Positions 37,447-46,512 of a stretch of 64,000 bases of DNA are shown one piece after another. Position 1 is the first letter of the stretch, and each line of letters starts with the position of its first letter. The stretch spans positions 1,984,001 to 2,048,000 of the forward strand of contig NZ_CP126446.1 in NCBI RefSeq assembly GCF_030166655.1, given 5' to 3'. Source of the DNA: Pontibacillus chungwhensis (lineage in GTDB: Bacteria > Bacillota > Bacilli > Bacillales > BH030062). Position numbers and translations under genes: made by a program. Below the pieces are notes generated by a model. The model ran no database searches. It was not told the origin of the DNA and was given only the letters and a program-made list of their open reading frames with translations.

Positions 37447-38841
37447 TTGAGGTCAATTGCTTTGGGATTTAGTATCATTCTATTATCATTTTTATTTTTC
37501 CCGTCTTTTGTAGCCGCGGAGAATTCTGGTTTTACCATCATGGAGGATAAAAATCGCATACATCCTGATCATCAGTGGTCTATTTTTTTCAATACAACAA
37601 TAGATAAAGACACGATCACGGGTGAAACCATTTATGTAACAGATTCTGAGGAAGAAAAGATTCCAGTATCGTTTAAAGTTGTTCAAAACCATGTAACGGT
37701 TATTCCTCCTAAGGGTGGCTATGAACCTGGTCAGAAATACAAGCTCACAATTAGCGATAACATAAAGTCAAATAAAGGGACAGTATCTCAGTCAGTCACA
37801 CAAATGAGTTTTACGGTTACTGAAAGGTCTGATTTTGAAGATCTTTCTCTTACAAAGGAACAATTGTACATAAACGGCAAAAGGATAGAGAGCCCTTCTG
37901 TCTATCAAGTGAACGAGACAATCTATGTATCTATCAAAACACTTTCAAAACAGCTTGGATGGATTTTTAAGAATCAGAATGGGTACGTAACCATTCAACT
38001 TGATAAAGGTGCAAGACCTTTAAAACTATACAATGGACGGAATGTGTTGTACAGAGGAGACTATGAGGTCATTCGCTTGAAAGATGGAGATCAGTATATG
38101 AGTGACCGGATTAAAGAGCTAGACGGGGAAATGTTTATTCCTATAAATGCAATTGATGATATCACAGAGCTACCGATTAATCGAGTTCAAGCAAATGGGA
38201 TGGATCATTATGTTGTTGGTAAATCAGTCCCTGATAAGATGTTATATAAAGGTGAAGAGTTTACGAATCCAATGGATGTTCCATTGTTAAATCAAATGGA
38301 TGAGCCTAGACTTTACAACGGGTGTGAAGTAACAAGTTTAGCGATGATGTTACATTACCATGGTATAAACGTGAGTAAGAATAAATTAGCTGAAGAAATT
38401 AGTCGGGTTCCTTTAACCTATTCGAATGGTATGAAAGGAAATCCTAATCTAGGGTTTGTGGGGGACATGGAAAATGGACCAGGCTTATCTGCTTATCACG
38501 GACCGGTTGTGAAGCTTGCTAAACGTTATGTCGGTGATCGTGCCCAAGATGTAACAGGGAGTAATCCTTCTGAACTATACGAATATGTAAATCAAGGAAT
38601 GCCTGTTTGGATTATTACAACTACCCGGTTTCAACCTGTAAGCAATTTTAGAACTTGGCTTACGCCTCAAGGTGCCATAGATGTAACCTTCAGTGTTCAC
38701 AGTGTGGTCATTACAGGTTATACGGATGATTCTGTTTATATTAATAATCCATATGGAAAAAAGAATCAAAAAGTTAATCGTTCGCAATTTGAAAAAGCCT
38801 TTAAACAGATGGGAAGCCAGGCTATAGTTATTCAAAGGTAA
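37447..38841 (+). CDS. Secreted C39-like cysteine peptidase with Ig-like and stalk domains
   Basis: Exported protein of 464 residues. Signal peptide at 1-24 (FSIILLSFLFFPSFVAA); a Big_5-type Ig-like domain (about 28-128: FFNTTIDKDTITGETIYVTD); a copper-amine-oxidase-N-like stalk module (about 140-255: LYINGKRIESPSVYQVNETI); and a C-terminal papain-like domain of the C39_2 family (about 275-464) with catalytic Cys in YNGCEVTSLAMML, His in FSVHSVVITGY and Asn in NNPYG. Starts at TTG 37447 after AGGGAGAGG. Not part of the B. subtilis locus, inserted between ynbB and glnR. Substrate unknown, probably cell wall or surface peptides. Only a weak terminator-like fold (38842-38888) follows. Confidence 0.85.
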   Translation: MRSIALGFSIILLSFLFFPSFVAAENSGFTIMEDKNRIHPDHQWSIFFNTTIDKDTITGETIYVTDSEEEKIPVSFKVVQNHVTVIPPKGGYEPGQKYKLTISDNIKSNKGTVSQSVTQMSFTVTERSDFEDLSLTKEQLYINGKRIESPSVYQVNETIYVSIKTLSKQLGWIFKNQNGYVTIQLDKGARPLKLYNGRNVLYRGDYEVIRLKDGDQYMSDRIKELDGEMFIPINAIDDITELPINRVQANGMDHYVVGKSVPDKMLYKGEEFTNPMDVPLLNQMDEPRLYNGCEVTSLAMMLHYHGINVSKNKLAEEISRVPLTYSNGMKGNPNLGFVGDMENGPGLSAYHGPVVKLAKRYVGDRAQDVTGSNPSELYEYVNQGMPVWIITTTRFQPVSNFRTWLTPQGAIDVTFSVHSVVITGYTDDSVYINNPYGKKNQKVNRSQFEKAFKQMGSQAIVIQR

Positions 38842-38892
38842 CCCGGTATTATGTATGGGTTTTCATTTGCGCCATAAGGGCTTTTTTTAATA

Positions 38893-38909
38893 TGTAAAAA
38901 AAGCTAACA
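38893..38909 (+). promoter_or_regulatory. GlnR/TnrA box 1 of glnRA
   Basis: TGTAAAAAAAGCTAACA matches TGTNA-N7-TNACA exactly, about 40-55 bases upstream of the transcription start predicted from the promoter. Confidence 0.88.
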
Positions 38910-38913
38910 TGTG

Positions 38914-38942
38914 TTGACAGAATTTGAATCATTACATACAAT
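38914..38942 (+). promoter_or_regulatory. glnRA promoter with overlapping second GlnR box
   Basis: TTGACA, 17 bases, TACAAT. A degenerate GlnR site TGACAGAATTTGAATCA (38915-38931) overlaps the -35, as glnRAo2 does in B. subtilis. Predicts repression by feedback-inhibited glutamine synthetase through GlnR. Confidence 0.85.
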
Positions 38943-38979
38943 AAATATAAATAAACGTAACGATAAGGAGGGCTAAATC

Positions 38980-39390
38980 ATGAATGATGAACTACGAAGA
39001 TCGATGCCTCTATTCCCAATAGGGATTGTAAAATCACTTACTGACCTTTCTGCGCGACAGATCCGGTACTACGAAGAACATGATTTGATTCATCCTGTTC
39101 GCTCCGATGGAAATCGACGTTTATTTTCGTTCAATGATGTTGATCGTTTATTAGAAATTAAATCGTTAATTGAAAAAGGGGTTAATCTTGCTGGTATTAA
39201 GCAAGTGTTATCGATGCAGCCTCAACAACCTCAACCTCAAACTGAATACTCTGAAGAAGAAATTCAGGAGGTAAGAGAAGAATTATCTGAGAAAGAATTA
39301 CGAAAAATGCTTAAAAATGAATTATTTCAAGCAAACCGTTTTGGTAAATCATCGTTGCGTCAGGGAGAATTATCACGATTCTTCCATTAA
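38980..39390 (+). CDS. glnR: Nitrogen regulator GlnR, MerR family
   Basis: Repressor of glnRA, 136 residues. MerR winged helix at about 12-85 ([41 protein letters not shown]). The C-terminal tail ([18 protein letters not shown]...[10 protein letters not shown]) is the autoinhibitory segment that needs glutamine synthetase as chaperone to dimerise on DNA. ATAAGGAGG before ATG 38980. glnA follows after 36 bases. Confidence 0.97.
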   Translation: MNDELRRSMPLFPIGIVKSLTDLSARQIRYYEEHDLIHPVRSDGNRRLFSFNDVDRLLEIKSLIEKGVNLAGIKQVLSMQPQQPQPQTEYSEEEIQEVREELSEKELRKMLKNELFQANRFGKSSLRQGELSRFFH

Positions 39391-39426
39391 TATAAACTAA
39401 AGTACACTGGGAGGAGAAAGTCGCTT

Positions 39427-40764
39427 ATGGCAGCTAAATTAACTAAGGACCAGATCCTGGAGAAGATCCAGGAAGAGAACGTTAAATTTATTCGATTGCA
39501 ATTCACTGACTTATTAGGAACTATTAAAAACGTAGAAATTCCATTTAGTCAGCTTGATAAAGCACTCGATAACCAAATGATGTTTGATGGATCTTCCATT
39601 GAAGGATTTGTTCGCATTGAAGAATCGGATATGCTTTTGTATCCTGATCTTGATACGTTTGTTGTATTTCCATGGACATCTGAGAAAGGGAAAGTAGCCC
39701 GCTTTATTTGTGATATTTATAATCCGGATGGTACCCCATTTGAAGGTTGTCCTCGCTATAATTTAAAGCGTAACTTAAAGAAAATGGAAGAGCTTGGCTT
39801 CTCTGCTTTTAATCTTGGTACAGAACCTGAATTTTTCCTATTTAAGTTAGATGAAAAAGGCGAACCAACTATGGAATTAAACGACCGTGGCGGTTACTTT
39901 GATTTAGCGCCAACTGACCTTGGTGAAAATTGTCGCCGTGATATTGTTCTTGAGTTAGAGGAGATGGGCTTTGAGATAGAAGCGTCTCATCACGAAGTGG
40001 CCCCAGGTCAGCATGAAATCGACTTTAAATACGCAGATGCATTAAAGCACTGCGATGATATCCAAACGTTTAAACTCGTCGTTAAAACAATAGCTCGTAA
40101 ACACGGTTTACATGCTACCTTTATGCCTAAACCACTCTTTGGTGTGAACGGCTCAGGAATGCACTGTAACATGTCCTTATTCAAAGACGGGGGAAATTCT
40201 TTCTTTGATGAAAAGGGCGATCAGCAATTGAGTCAAACAGCTTATCAGTTCATCGCGGGCATTGTGAAGCATGCTACGAATTTCACAGCTGTGACGAATC
40301 CGACTGTTAACTCTTACAAACGCTTAGTTCCAGGATATGAAGCTCCATGTTATGTAGCGTGGTCTGGTCAAAACCGCAGTCCATTGATTCGTATCCCAGC
40401 TTCTCGAGGGTTAAGTACTCGTATAGAAGTTCGTAGTGTAGATCCTTCTGCGAACCCATACCTGGCTATGGCTGTCCTATTAGCTGCTGGACTAGATGGT
40501 GTCGAGAACGGCTTGAAAGCTCCAACCCCAGTTGATCGAAATATTTATGTAATGGATAAAGAAGAACGAGTAAAACACGGTGTTCAAGACTTGCCGGCAA
40601 CCCTTTCTGATGCATTAGAATTGCTTAAAAAGGACGAAATAATGGTGAAAGCATTAGGCGAACATTTATTTGAACACTTCATTGAAGCGAAAGAAATCGA
40701 ATGGGATATGTTCCGTACACAGGTTCACCCATGGGAGCGCGAACAGTATTTATCAACTTACTAA
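39427..40764 (+). CDS. glnA: Glutamine synthetase, type I-alpha
   Basis: Makes glutamine from glutamate, ammonia and ATP; in its feedback-inhibited form it binds GlnR and TnrA. 445 residues. Beta-grasp N-terminus with the Bacillus-type regulatory arginine segment ([14 protein letters not shown], contains Arg62 region), active-site motifs [53 protein letters not shown]. Lacks the adenylylation-loop type of GSI-beta. Operon with glnR. Confidence 0.98.
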   Translation: MAAKLTKDQILEKIQEENVKFIRLQFTDLLGTIKNVEIPFSQLDKALDNQMMFDGSSIEGFVRIEESDMLLYPDLDTFVVFPWTSEKGKVARFICDIYNPDGTPFEGCPRYNLKRNLKKMEELGFSAFNLGTEPEFFLFKLDEKGEPTMELNDRGGYFDLAPTDLGENCRRDIVLELEEMGFEIEASHHEVAPGQHEIDFKYADALKHCDDIQTFKLVVKTIARKHGLHATFMPKPLFGVNGSGMHCNMSLFKDGGNSFFDEKGDQQLSQTAYQFIAGIVKHATNFTAVTNPTVNSYKRLVPGYEAPCYVAWSGQNRSPLIRIPASRGLSTRIEVRSVDPSANPYLAMAVLLAAGLDGVENGLKAPTPVDRNIYVMDKEERVKHGVQDLPATLSDALELLKKDEIMVKALGEHLFEHFIEAKEIEWDMFRTQVHPWEREQYLSTY

Positions 40765-40769
40765 GATTG

Positions 40770-40808
40770 AAAACCCTTGATGCCATTGGTGTTGAGGGTT
40801 TTTATTTT
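40770..40808 (+). terminator. glnRA terminator
   Basis: AAACCC and TGATGCC pair with GGTGTTGA and GGGTTT, followed by a T-rich tail. Confidence 0.85.
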
Positions 40809-40883
40809 TTAACATACTCATCTTGTTACAAAAAAATTTACAGACAAAATGATCAAACAGATATTTATTAATAGTGATATAAG

Positions 40884-40919
40884 AAAAAGCATCGAATGAT
40901 AATCATTCGATGCTTTTTT
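40884..40919. terminator. Bidirectional terminator between glnA and lexA
   Basis: AAAAAGCATCGAATGAT / ATCATTCGATGCTTTTT, 17-bp stem, A-rich on one side and T-rich on the other, between convergent genes. Confidence 0.93.
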
Positions 40920-40944
40920 CAATGTTTCCGTATTTATATTGAGT

Positions 40945-41574
40945 TTAGTGAATATGGCGATATAATCCGACAACTTTTCCAAGAATGCTTACATTTTGAA
41001 CAATTATTGGATCCATTGTAGCATTTTCAGGCTGCAAGCGAATGTGATTTGATTCTTTAAAGAAACGTTTGACCGTAGCCTCATCATCTTCAGTCATAGC
41101 CACTACAATATCACCGTTTTGTGCTGTTTGCTGACGTCGTACAATGACCATATCCCCGTCTAAGATTCCAGCTTCAATCATACTTTCACCTTGCACCACA
41201 AGAACGAATATATCGTCATCTTGTGCGGCAAGCGTATCAGGTAGAGGAACATACTCTTCAATGTTTTCAATAGCTGTAATTGGCATACCTGCTGTAACTT
41301 TACCTATTACAGGAGCATACGTTGCTTCTCCTTTAGGAATGGTAGTGATGGCATCTTCTTCTAACTCTAATACTTCAATAGCTCTTGGTTTAGTAGGGTC
41401 TCTTCTGATATAGCCTTTTTTCTCTAGTCTTGACAAATGTCCGTGAACGGTTGAACTAGATGCTAGTCCTACAGCCTCACCAATCTCTCTTACAGAAGGT
41501 GGATAGCCTTTTTCTAGTACACGGTTTTTAATGAAATCTAGTATTGCTTCCTGCCTTTTTGATAGTTTCGTCAT
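40945..41574 (-). CDS. lexA: SOS repressor LexA
   Basis: Represses the SOS regulon until RecA filaments trigger self-cleavage. 209 residues. Winged HTH at 1-70 ([21 protein letters not shown]), cleavage site Ala95-Gly96 in KVTAGMP, catalytic Ser131 in QGESMIEAG and Lys169 in EATVKRFF. Transcribed divergently from the SOS peptide and yneB, with three LexA boxes in between, so autoregulated. Confidence 0.98.
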   Translation of the reverse strand: MTKLSKRQEAILDFIKNRVLEKGYPPSVREIGEAVGLASSSTVHGHLSRLEKKGYIRRDPTKPRAIEVLELEEDAITTIPKGEATYAPVIGKVTAGMPITAIENIEEYVPLPDTLAAQDDDIFVLVVQGESMIEAGILDGDMVIVRRQQTAQNGDIVVAMTEDDEATVKRFFKESNHIRLQPENATMDPIIVQNVSILGKVVGLYRHIH

Positions 41575-41610
41575 ATTCTTTACACCTCGTACATATCATT
41601 TATTACCGTC

Positions 41611-41639
41611 ATTATACCATGATAGGAAACGATATACAA
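41611..41639 (-). promoter_or_regulatory. lexA promoter (sigma-A)
   Basis: On the minus strand TTGTAT, 17 bases, TATAAT (plus-strand ATTATA at 41611-41616). LexA box A overlaps the -35. Confidence 0.75.
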
Positions 41640-41650
41640 ACATTCGTTCG
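41637..41650 (-). promoter_or_regulatory. LexA box A (lexA side)
   Basis: On the minus strand CGAACGAATGTTTG, matching CGAACRNRYGTTYG-type operators except for one purine/pyrimidine position; covers the lexA -35. Confidence 0.8.
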
Positions 41651-41658
41651 CAAATGTG

Positions 41659-41686
41659 TTGACAAGAACGAATGTTCGTATATAAT
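41659..41686 (+). promoter_or_regulatory. Promoter of the SOS peptide-yneB unit
   Basis: TTGACA, 16 bases, TATAAT: a near-consensus, strong promoter completely overlapped by LexA box B. Confidence 0.88.
41665..41678 (+). promoter_or_regulatory. LexA box B, inside the promoter
   Basis: AGAACGAATGTTCG, full GAAC-N4-GTTC core, lying between -35 and -10. Confidence 0.9.
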
Positions 41687-41698
41687 GATGTGTAGACA

Positions 41699-41712
41699 CG
41701 AACAAAAGTTCT
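41699..41712 (+). promoter_or_regulatory. LexA box C, downstream of the start site
   Basis: CGAACAAAAGTTCT, full GAAC-N4-GTTC core, 13 bases downstream of the -10, just before the peptide ribosome site. Confidence 0.9.
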
Positions 41713-41733
41713 TATTTTCTGGAGGCGATGAAT

Positions 41734-41826
41734 ATGTTTCAAAATCTATCAAAACTAGACATAGTATATTTCTTGTTATTTGCAGGCGGCTTAGCCTTTA
41801 TGTATATTGGGTTACTCTTAAGTTAG
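41734..41826 (+). CDS. SOS-controlled small membrane peptide at the yneA position
   Basis: Peptide of 30 residues starting MFQNLSKLDIVYFLLF; residues 10-29 are one continuous hydrophobic span. GGAGG lies 8 bases before ATG 41734; an in-frame ATG at 41728 is only 2 bases from it. It is the first gene behind two perfect LexA boxes and a strong promoter, and yneB follows 51 bases later. In B. subtilis this position holds yneA, a LysM division inhibitor of about 105 residues; no LysM is present here. I infer a damage-induced membrane peptide, possibly a division inhibitor like Caulobacter SidA. No similarity that I can name. Confidence 0.7.
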   Translation: MFQNLSKLDIVYFLLFAGGLAFMYIGLLLS

Positions 41827-41841
41827 GCTTTACTTAAATAG

Positions 41842-42528
<687 letters not shown>

Positions 42529-42551
42529 ACGCGTTACGATATAAATAGTAG

Positions 42552-42587
42552 AAAGGCAAGCATCCTTATGGGACCCTTGCCTTTTTT
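42552..42587 (+). terminator. yneB terminator
   Basis: AAAGGCAAG / CTTGCCTTT stem with T6. Confidence 0.88.
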
Positions 42588-42619
42588 ACTTGGATTCCAA
42601 CAAGTAAAGGAGCATATAA

Positions 42620-42853
42620 ATGATTTCTCAAGATAAATTAAACCGAATTAACGAATTATCTCATAAATCCAAACAACAAGGCTTATCCATGACTGAACAA
42701 AAAGAACAACAAAAATTACGTCAGGAGTACCTGAAGAACTTCCGTAATTCCTTTAAGAGTCAGCTAAAAGGAATGAAAGTAGTAGACCCTGAAGGTAACG
42801 ATGTAACACCTGACAAATTAAAGCAAGAACAAGAACGTAATAAAAAACATTAA
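42620..42853 (+). CDS. ynzC: DUF896 protein YnzC
   Basis: Small charged helical protein of 77 residues (RINELSHKSKQQGLSMTEQ, EQQKLRQEYLKNFRNSFKSQ), typical of UPF0291/DUF896. In B. subtilis ynzC belongs to the SOS-induced yneA-yneB-ynzC operon. Here a terminator separates it from yneB, so it may be read only in part from the SOS promoter. Function unknown. AAAGGAG before ATG 42620. Confidence 0.92.
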   Translation: MISQDKLNRINELSHKSKQQGLSMTEQKEQQKLRQEYLKNFRNSFKSQLKGMKVVDPEGNDVTPDKLKQEQERNKKH

Positions 42854-42857
42854 TGTA

Positions 42858-42887
42858 AACACACGAAGGCACTTCGTGTGTTTTTTC
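42858..42887 (+). terminator. ynzC terminator
   Basis: AACACACGAAG / CTTCGTGTGTT with T6. Confidence 0.93.
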
Positions 42888-43016
42888 TTTTGTATAGGAT
42901 TTGTAACCTAATGCAATATTTTCCCACTAAGTGCCAAAATATGAATAAGAATGACATTCTATACGCAATTTAAGCTGGTGTAGACAAAGAATTTTCGACT
43001 CTTTTTCTTGGAATGC

Positions 43017-43045
43017 TTGTCACTTAAACGATTTCATTATAGTAT
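43017..43045 (+). promoter_or_regulatory. tkt promoter (sigma-A)
   Basis: TTGTCA, 17 bases, TAGTAT, ending 48 bases before the tkt start. Confidence 0.7.
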
Positions 43046-43093
43046 TTAGACTGTACATAGTTCGCATTAAGCGAAATGGAAAGGAGCAATTGT

Positions 43094-45088
43094 ATGACAC
43101 ATCAAACAGAACAGCAATCTATTAATACAATCCGCACTCTCTCAATCGATGCGGTAGAGAAAGCGAATTCAGGACACCCAGGTATGCCAATGGGGGCAGC
43201 TCCAATGGCTTATACACTTTGGACTGAATTCATGCAACAAAACCCTAAAAACTCAAGTTGGTTTAATCGTGACCGCTTTGTACTATCCGCAGGTCATGGT
43301 TCAATGCTTCTATATAGCTTACTTCACCTTTCTGGCTATAATGTAACAATCGATGATCTTAAAAATTTCCGTCAGTGGGGATCAAAAACACCAGGCCACC
43401 CGGAATTTGGTCACACAGATGGAGTTGAGGCGACTACTGGCCCATTAGGTCAAGGGGTTGCAATGGCTGTAGGTATGGCGATGGCAGAAGCTCATCTAAG
43501 TGCTAAATATAATAAAGACAACTTCAACGTAGTTGATCATTATACGTACTCAATTTGTGGTGATGGAGACTTAATGGAGGGTGTTTCACAAGAAGCTGCA
43601 TCCTTAGCGGCACACTTAGGTCTTGGGAAATTAGTTGTTCTTTATGATTCTAACGATATTTCATTAGATGGTGACCTAAACCGTTCCTTCTCAGAGTCTG
43701 TAGAGGATCGCTTTAAAGCGTATGGTTGGCAAGTAATCCGAGTTGAAGATGGTAATGATACTGCTACTCTTCGCCAATCTATTGAAGAGGCAAAATCGAA
43801 TACGGATCAACCTACTCTAATTGAAGTGAAAACAGTTATTGGCTATGGTTCACCTAATAAATCAGGGAAGTCTGCCTCTCACGGTGCTCCTTTAGGTGAA
43901 GATGAAGCGAACCTAACTAAAGAACACTATAAATGGGGACACGAACCATTCCATGTACCTTCAGAAGTATACCAGGACTTCGAAACAAAAGTTCAAGCAC
44001 GTGGTGCTGAAGCAGAACAAAAATGGAATGAATTAGTCCAACAATACAAAGAAGCTTACCCTGAACTTGGAGAAGAATTTACTCGTGCGATAAACGATGA
44101 ACTTCCTTCTAATTGGGACAGTGAGCTTCCTCAATACACACCAGGTGAAGATAAGCTGGCAACTCGTGCATCTTCTGGTGAGATGATTAACGCATTGTCT
44201 AAGACTGTTCCAAACTTCTTCGGTGGAAGTGCTGACCTTGCGGGATCTAATAAAACGAGTGTAAGTGGAGAAGAAGATTTCTCTCGTAACAACTATGCTG
44301 GACGTAACATCTGGTTTGGTGTACGTGAATTTGCGATGGCATCTGCATTGAATGGTATGGCACTTCATGGTGGACTAAAAGTGTACGGTGGTACATTCTT
44401 CGTCTTTAGTGATTACTTACGCCCAGCGGTTCGCCTATCTGCTTTAATGGGGGTACCTGTTACGTATGTATTTACTCATGACTCTATCGCTGTCGGGGAA
44501 GATGGCCCAACACACGAACCAATTGAGCAACTGCCATCCCTACGTGCTATGCCAGGTTTATCCGTTGTACGTCCTGCTGACGGGATCGAAACGGAAGCAG
44601 CTTGGCGCCTGTCTCTTGAATCAAACTCAACTCCGTCTGCCCTTGTATTAACACGTCAAGGACTACCTACTCTTGAAGGTACAAGTTATGAAGGTGTGAA
44701 AAAAGGTGCATATGTAGTAAGTCCTGCTAACAAAGAGGAAGCAGATTGCCTTCTGTTAGCCTCTGGCTCTGAAGTACAACTTGCCGTTCGCGCTCAAGAG
44801 AGTCTTCGTGAGAAGGGTATTGAAGCGAGTGTCGTAAGCATGCCTTCTTGGGATCGTTTCAATGCACAGAGTAAAGAATATAAAGAAGAAGTGCTTCCAA
44901 GTACCGTAAAAGCTCGACTAGCAATCGAAATGGCTTCTCCATTTGGTTGGGAGCGTTATGTAGGTCTTGAAGGAGATGTGTTAGGCATTGACACGTTCGG
45001 TGCATCAGCTCCAGGAGATCAAGTGATGGAAGAATACGGATTTACTGTCGATAATGTAGTGAGCCGTGTAGAACAACTGCTTAAGTAA
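43094..45088 (+). CDS. tkt: Transketolase
   Basis: Thiamine-diphosphate enzyme of the non-oxidative pentose phosphate pathway, 664 residues. TPP-binding motif [20 protein letters not shown]...YDSNDIS, N-terminal [15 protein letters not shown], pyrimidine domain [20 protein letters not shown] and [24 protein letters not shown] 43094 follows GAAAGGAG by 7 bases; the earlier in-frame ATG at 43076 contains that site and is rejected. Monocistronic. Confidence 0.98.
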   Translation: MTHQTEQQSINTIRTLSIDAVEKANSGHPGMPMGAAPMAYTLWTEFMQQNPKNSSWFNRDRFVLSAGHGSMLLYSLLHLSGYNVTIDDLKNFRQWGSKTPGHPEFGHTDGVEATTGPLGQGVAMAVGMAMAEAHLSAKYNKDNFNVVDHYTYSICGDGDLMEGVSQEAASLAAHLGLGKLVVLYDSNDISLDGDLNRSFSESVEDRFKAYGWQVIRVEDGNDTATLRQSIEEAKSNTDQPTLIEVKTVIGYGSPNKSGKSASHGAPLGEDEANLTKEHYKWGHEPFHVPSEVYQDFETKVQARGAEAEQKWNELVQQYKEAYPELGEEFTRAINDELPSNWDSELPQYTPGEDKLATRASSGEMINALSKTVPNFFGGSADLAGSNKTSVSGEEDFSRNNYAGRNIWFGVREFAMASALNGMALHGGLKVYGGTFFVFSDYLRPAVRLSALMGVPVTYVFTHDSIAVGEDGPTHEPIEQLPSLRAMPGLSVVRPADGIETEAAWRLSLESNSTPSALVLTRQGLPTLEGTSYEGVKKGAYVVSPANKEEADCLLLASGSEVQLAVRAQESLREKGIEASVVSMPSWDRFNAQSKEYKEEVLPSTVKARLAIEMASPFGWERYVGLEGDVLGIDTFGASAPGDQVMEEYGFTVDNVVSRVEQLLK

Positions 45089-45095
45089 AAACAAT

Positions 45096-45132
45096 AAAAA
45101 ACCTGTAAAAGACTTTCTTTTACAGGTTTTTC
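45096..45132 (+). terminator. tkt terminator
   Basis: AAAAACCTGTAAAAG / CTTTTACAGGTTTTT. Confidence 0.94.
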
Positions 45133-45212
45133 TTCTATTTCTTCAAAACGACGACTGGAACAAGTAGTGGCTACTGAGACTTGGTACGGAAGTAAGCATA
45201 TCAATTTGTGAA

Positions 45213-45244
45213 TTCGACAAAACTTTCGCAAGTTGGCTGACGAA
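45213..45244 (+). promoter_or_regulatory. Two Spo0A boxes before sirA
   Basis: TTCGACA at 45213-45219 (TGTCGAA on the minus strand) and TGACGAA at 45238-45244, both fitting TGNCGAA. A TAGAAT -10 at 45274-45279 puts the second box near -45, the usual place for Spo0A activation of a sigma-A promoter with a poor -35. Confidence 0.75.
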
Positions 45245-45302
45245 ATTAGACACATAATTTCTTCCAGATCGGGTAGAATGTCTCTAACAAGGGGGACATG
45301 CT

Positions 45303-45740
45303 ATGCGTGAATATGCTTTATTTTGGATTAAGGACGAATTTTCAAGCCACTATTTTCATAAGACCAATGTGTTATTTGATTTTTTGAAAGAATGGAAATA
45401 CAACCCTGATCAGACGCTATCAAGCACACAGTTTCAGTATGTTACAAAGCCCATTCCGCTAGATATGTTAGTCCACTACGTCACGGAGAAAAATCGTAAA
45501 CCGGTTGAAATGACCTATTATAAAAATAAGATGTCATTCATTATTCAATGTAAAGGACAAAACATCAGGTTAACGCAAATGAGCGACAGAGAGGTGCGAA
45601 TCACAGCAGAGAGCCTTCATCAGGCGGAAACCATAATATTTGAAACGCTGCGAACATTTAATCATTCATTTTTTATTATGGATGAGGATATGCGCCAATA
45701 TGGATGGATTGCGCCTATTAAAAAGGAAGCGATTCTCTAG
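45303..45740 (+). CDS. sirA: Sporulation inhibitor of replication SirA
   Basis: Protein of 145 residues that binds domain I of DnaA and stops new rounds of replication when cells commit to sporulation. Matches SirA (YneE) along its length: an N-terminal YALFWIKDEFSSHYFHK, a middle beta-rich part, and the C-terminal FFIMDEDMRQYGWIAPIKKE. Start ATG 45303 after GGGGGA. Regulation by Spo0A is supported by the two boxes upstream. Confidence 0.93.
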   Translation: MREYALFWIKDEFSSHYFHKTNVLFDFLKEWKYNPDQTLSSTQFQYVTKPIPLDMLVHYVTEKNRKPVEMTYYKNKMSFIIQCKGQNIRLTQMSDREVRITAESLHQAETIIFETLRTFNHSFFIMDEDMRQYGWIAPIKKEAIL

Positions 45741-45811
45741 CCTGCTATTGTATTCTCCTTCTCAATTTACTATAATGTTTGAGAGACAACATGAAGGAGG
45801 AAATTTGTACG

Positions 45812-46033
45812 ATGTCCATTGTTTGGGTAATTGTTATTGCCATTGTAACGTTACTTGCTGGCGTAGCACTAGGCTTCTTTATTGCCAGAAAGTACATGAT
45901 GAACTACTTAAAGAAAAACCCACCGATTAATGAACAAATGTTGCGTACATTGATGATGCAGATGGGACAAAAGCCATCGCAGAAGAAAATTAATCAGATG
46001 ATGCGTGCTATGAATAACCAACAACAAAAATAA
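45812..46033 (+). CDS. yneF: UPF0154 membrane protein YneF
   Basis: Protein of 73 residues with one N-terminal transmembrane helix ([20 protein letters not shown]) and a cytoplasmic tail ending [20 protein letters not shown] ([20 protein letters not shown]). ATG 45812 is about 10 bases after AAGGAGG; an in-frame ATG at 45779 precedes the site. Conserved in Firmicutes, function unknown. Confidence 0.93.
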   Translation: MSIVWVIVIAIVTLLAGVALGFFIARKYMMNYLKKNPPINEQMLRTLMMQMGQKPSQKKINQMMRAMNNQQQK

Positions 46034-46048
46034 ACTTCGAAACGCACA

Positions 46049-46086
46049 AAAAATCCTTCTCTTACCGTGTAAGAGAAGGATTTTAT
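46049..46086. terminator. Bidirectional terminator between yneF and the minus-strand gene
   Basis: AAAATCCTTCTCTTAC / GTAAGAGAAGGATTTT, A-rich before and T-rich after. Confidence 0.92.
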
Positions 46087-46092
46087 TATGGA

Positions 46093-46320
46093 TTAGTGGT
46101 TGTGAAGCTTTGAATCTCTCTCATTGTAATGAGTAGTGATCCAGTTTTTTAGCTGAGTCAATATAGCAAATGACCAAACAAAATTAATTGTAAGAACACC
46201 AGCTAACAAGGACATGTCATGGTAAACGATCGTGTCATAAGGTTTTATAGCCACAATGATGGTAGATTGGACAATCAACAAGATCATACTTGCAAGCAGG
46301 GAAGCCGTAATCCGTACCAT
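46093..46320 (-). CDS. Small two-span membrane protein, function unknown
   Basis: Hypothetical protein of 75 residues with two predicted membrane helices (about 7-25 and 37-57) and a charged tail ending HYNERDSKLHNH. Starts at 46320 on the minus strand with GAGGAGGA in front. It occupies the place where B. subtilis has ynzD (a Spo0E-like phosphatase) but shows no similarity to it. No family recognised; the clean ribosome site and flanking terminator argue that it is real. Confidence 0.72.
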   Translation of the reverse strand: MVRITASLLASMILLIVQSTIIVAIKPYDTIVYHDMSLLAGVLTINFVWSFAILTQLKNWITTHYNERDSKLHNH

Positions 46321-46512
46321 ACAGTAGTCCTCCTCTTTTTAAAGGTTCCCTTGAATAAATTTAATATACATTATATTCACAATTTGTTCAATTTTTAATC
46401 ACAATTTTGTCATTTATTAAATATAGCGAAGGATAGAGTTTCAAAATGTAATTGTTTACAATGGAAGTGGAAGAGTTATCTTAATCGAAACCATTATTAA
46501 AGGAGCTTTAAC

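Noticed and set aside
41544..41837. 97-codon plus-strand frame spanning the lexA start and the SOS peptide
   Set aside because: It crosses the lexA 5' end, both promoters and all LexA boxes, has no ribosome site, and runs in a different frame from the peptide, which has ideal signals.
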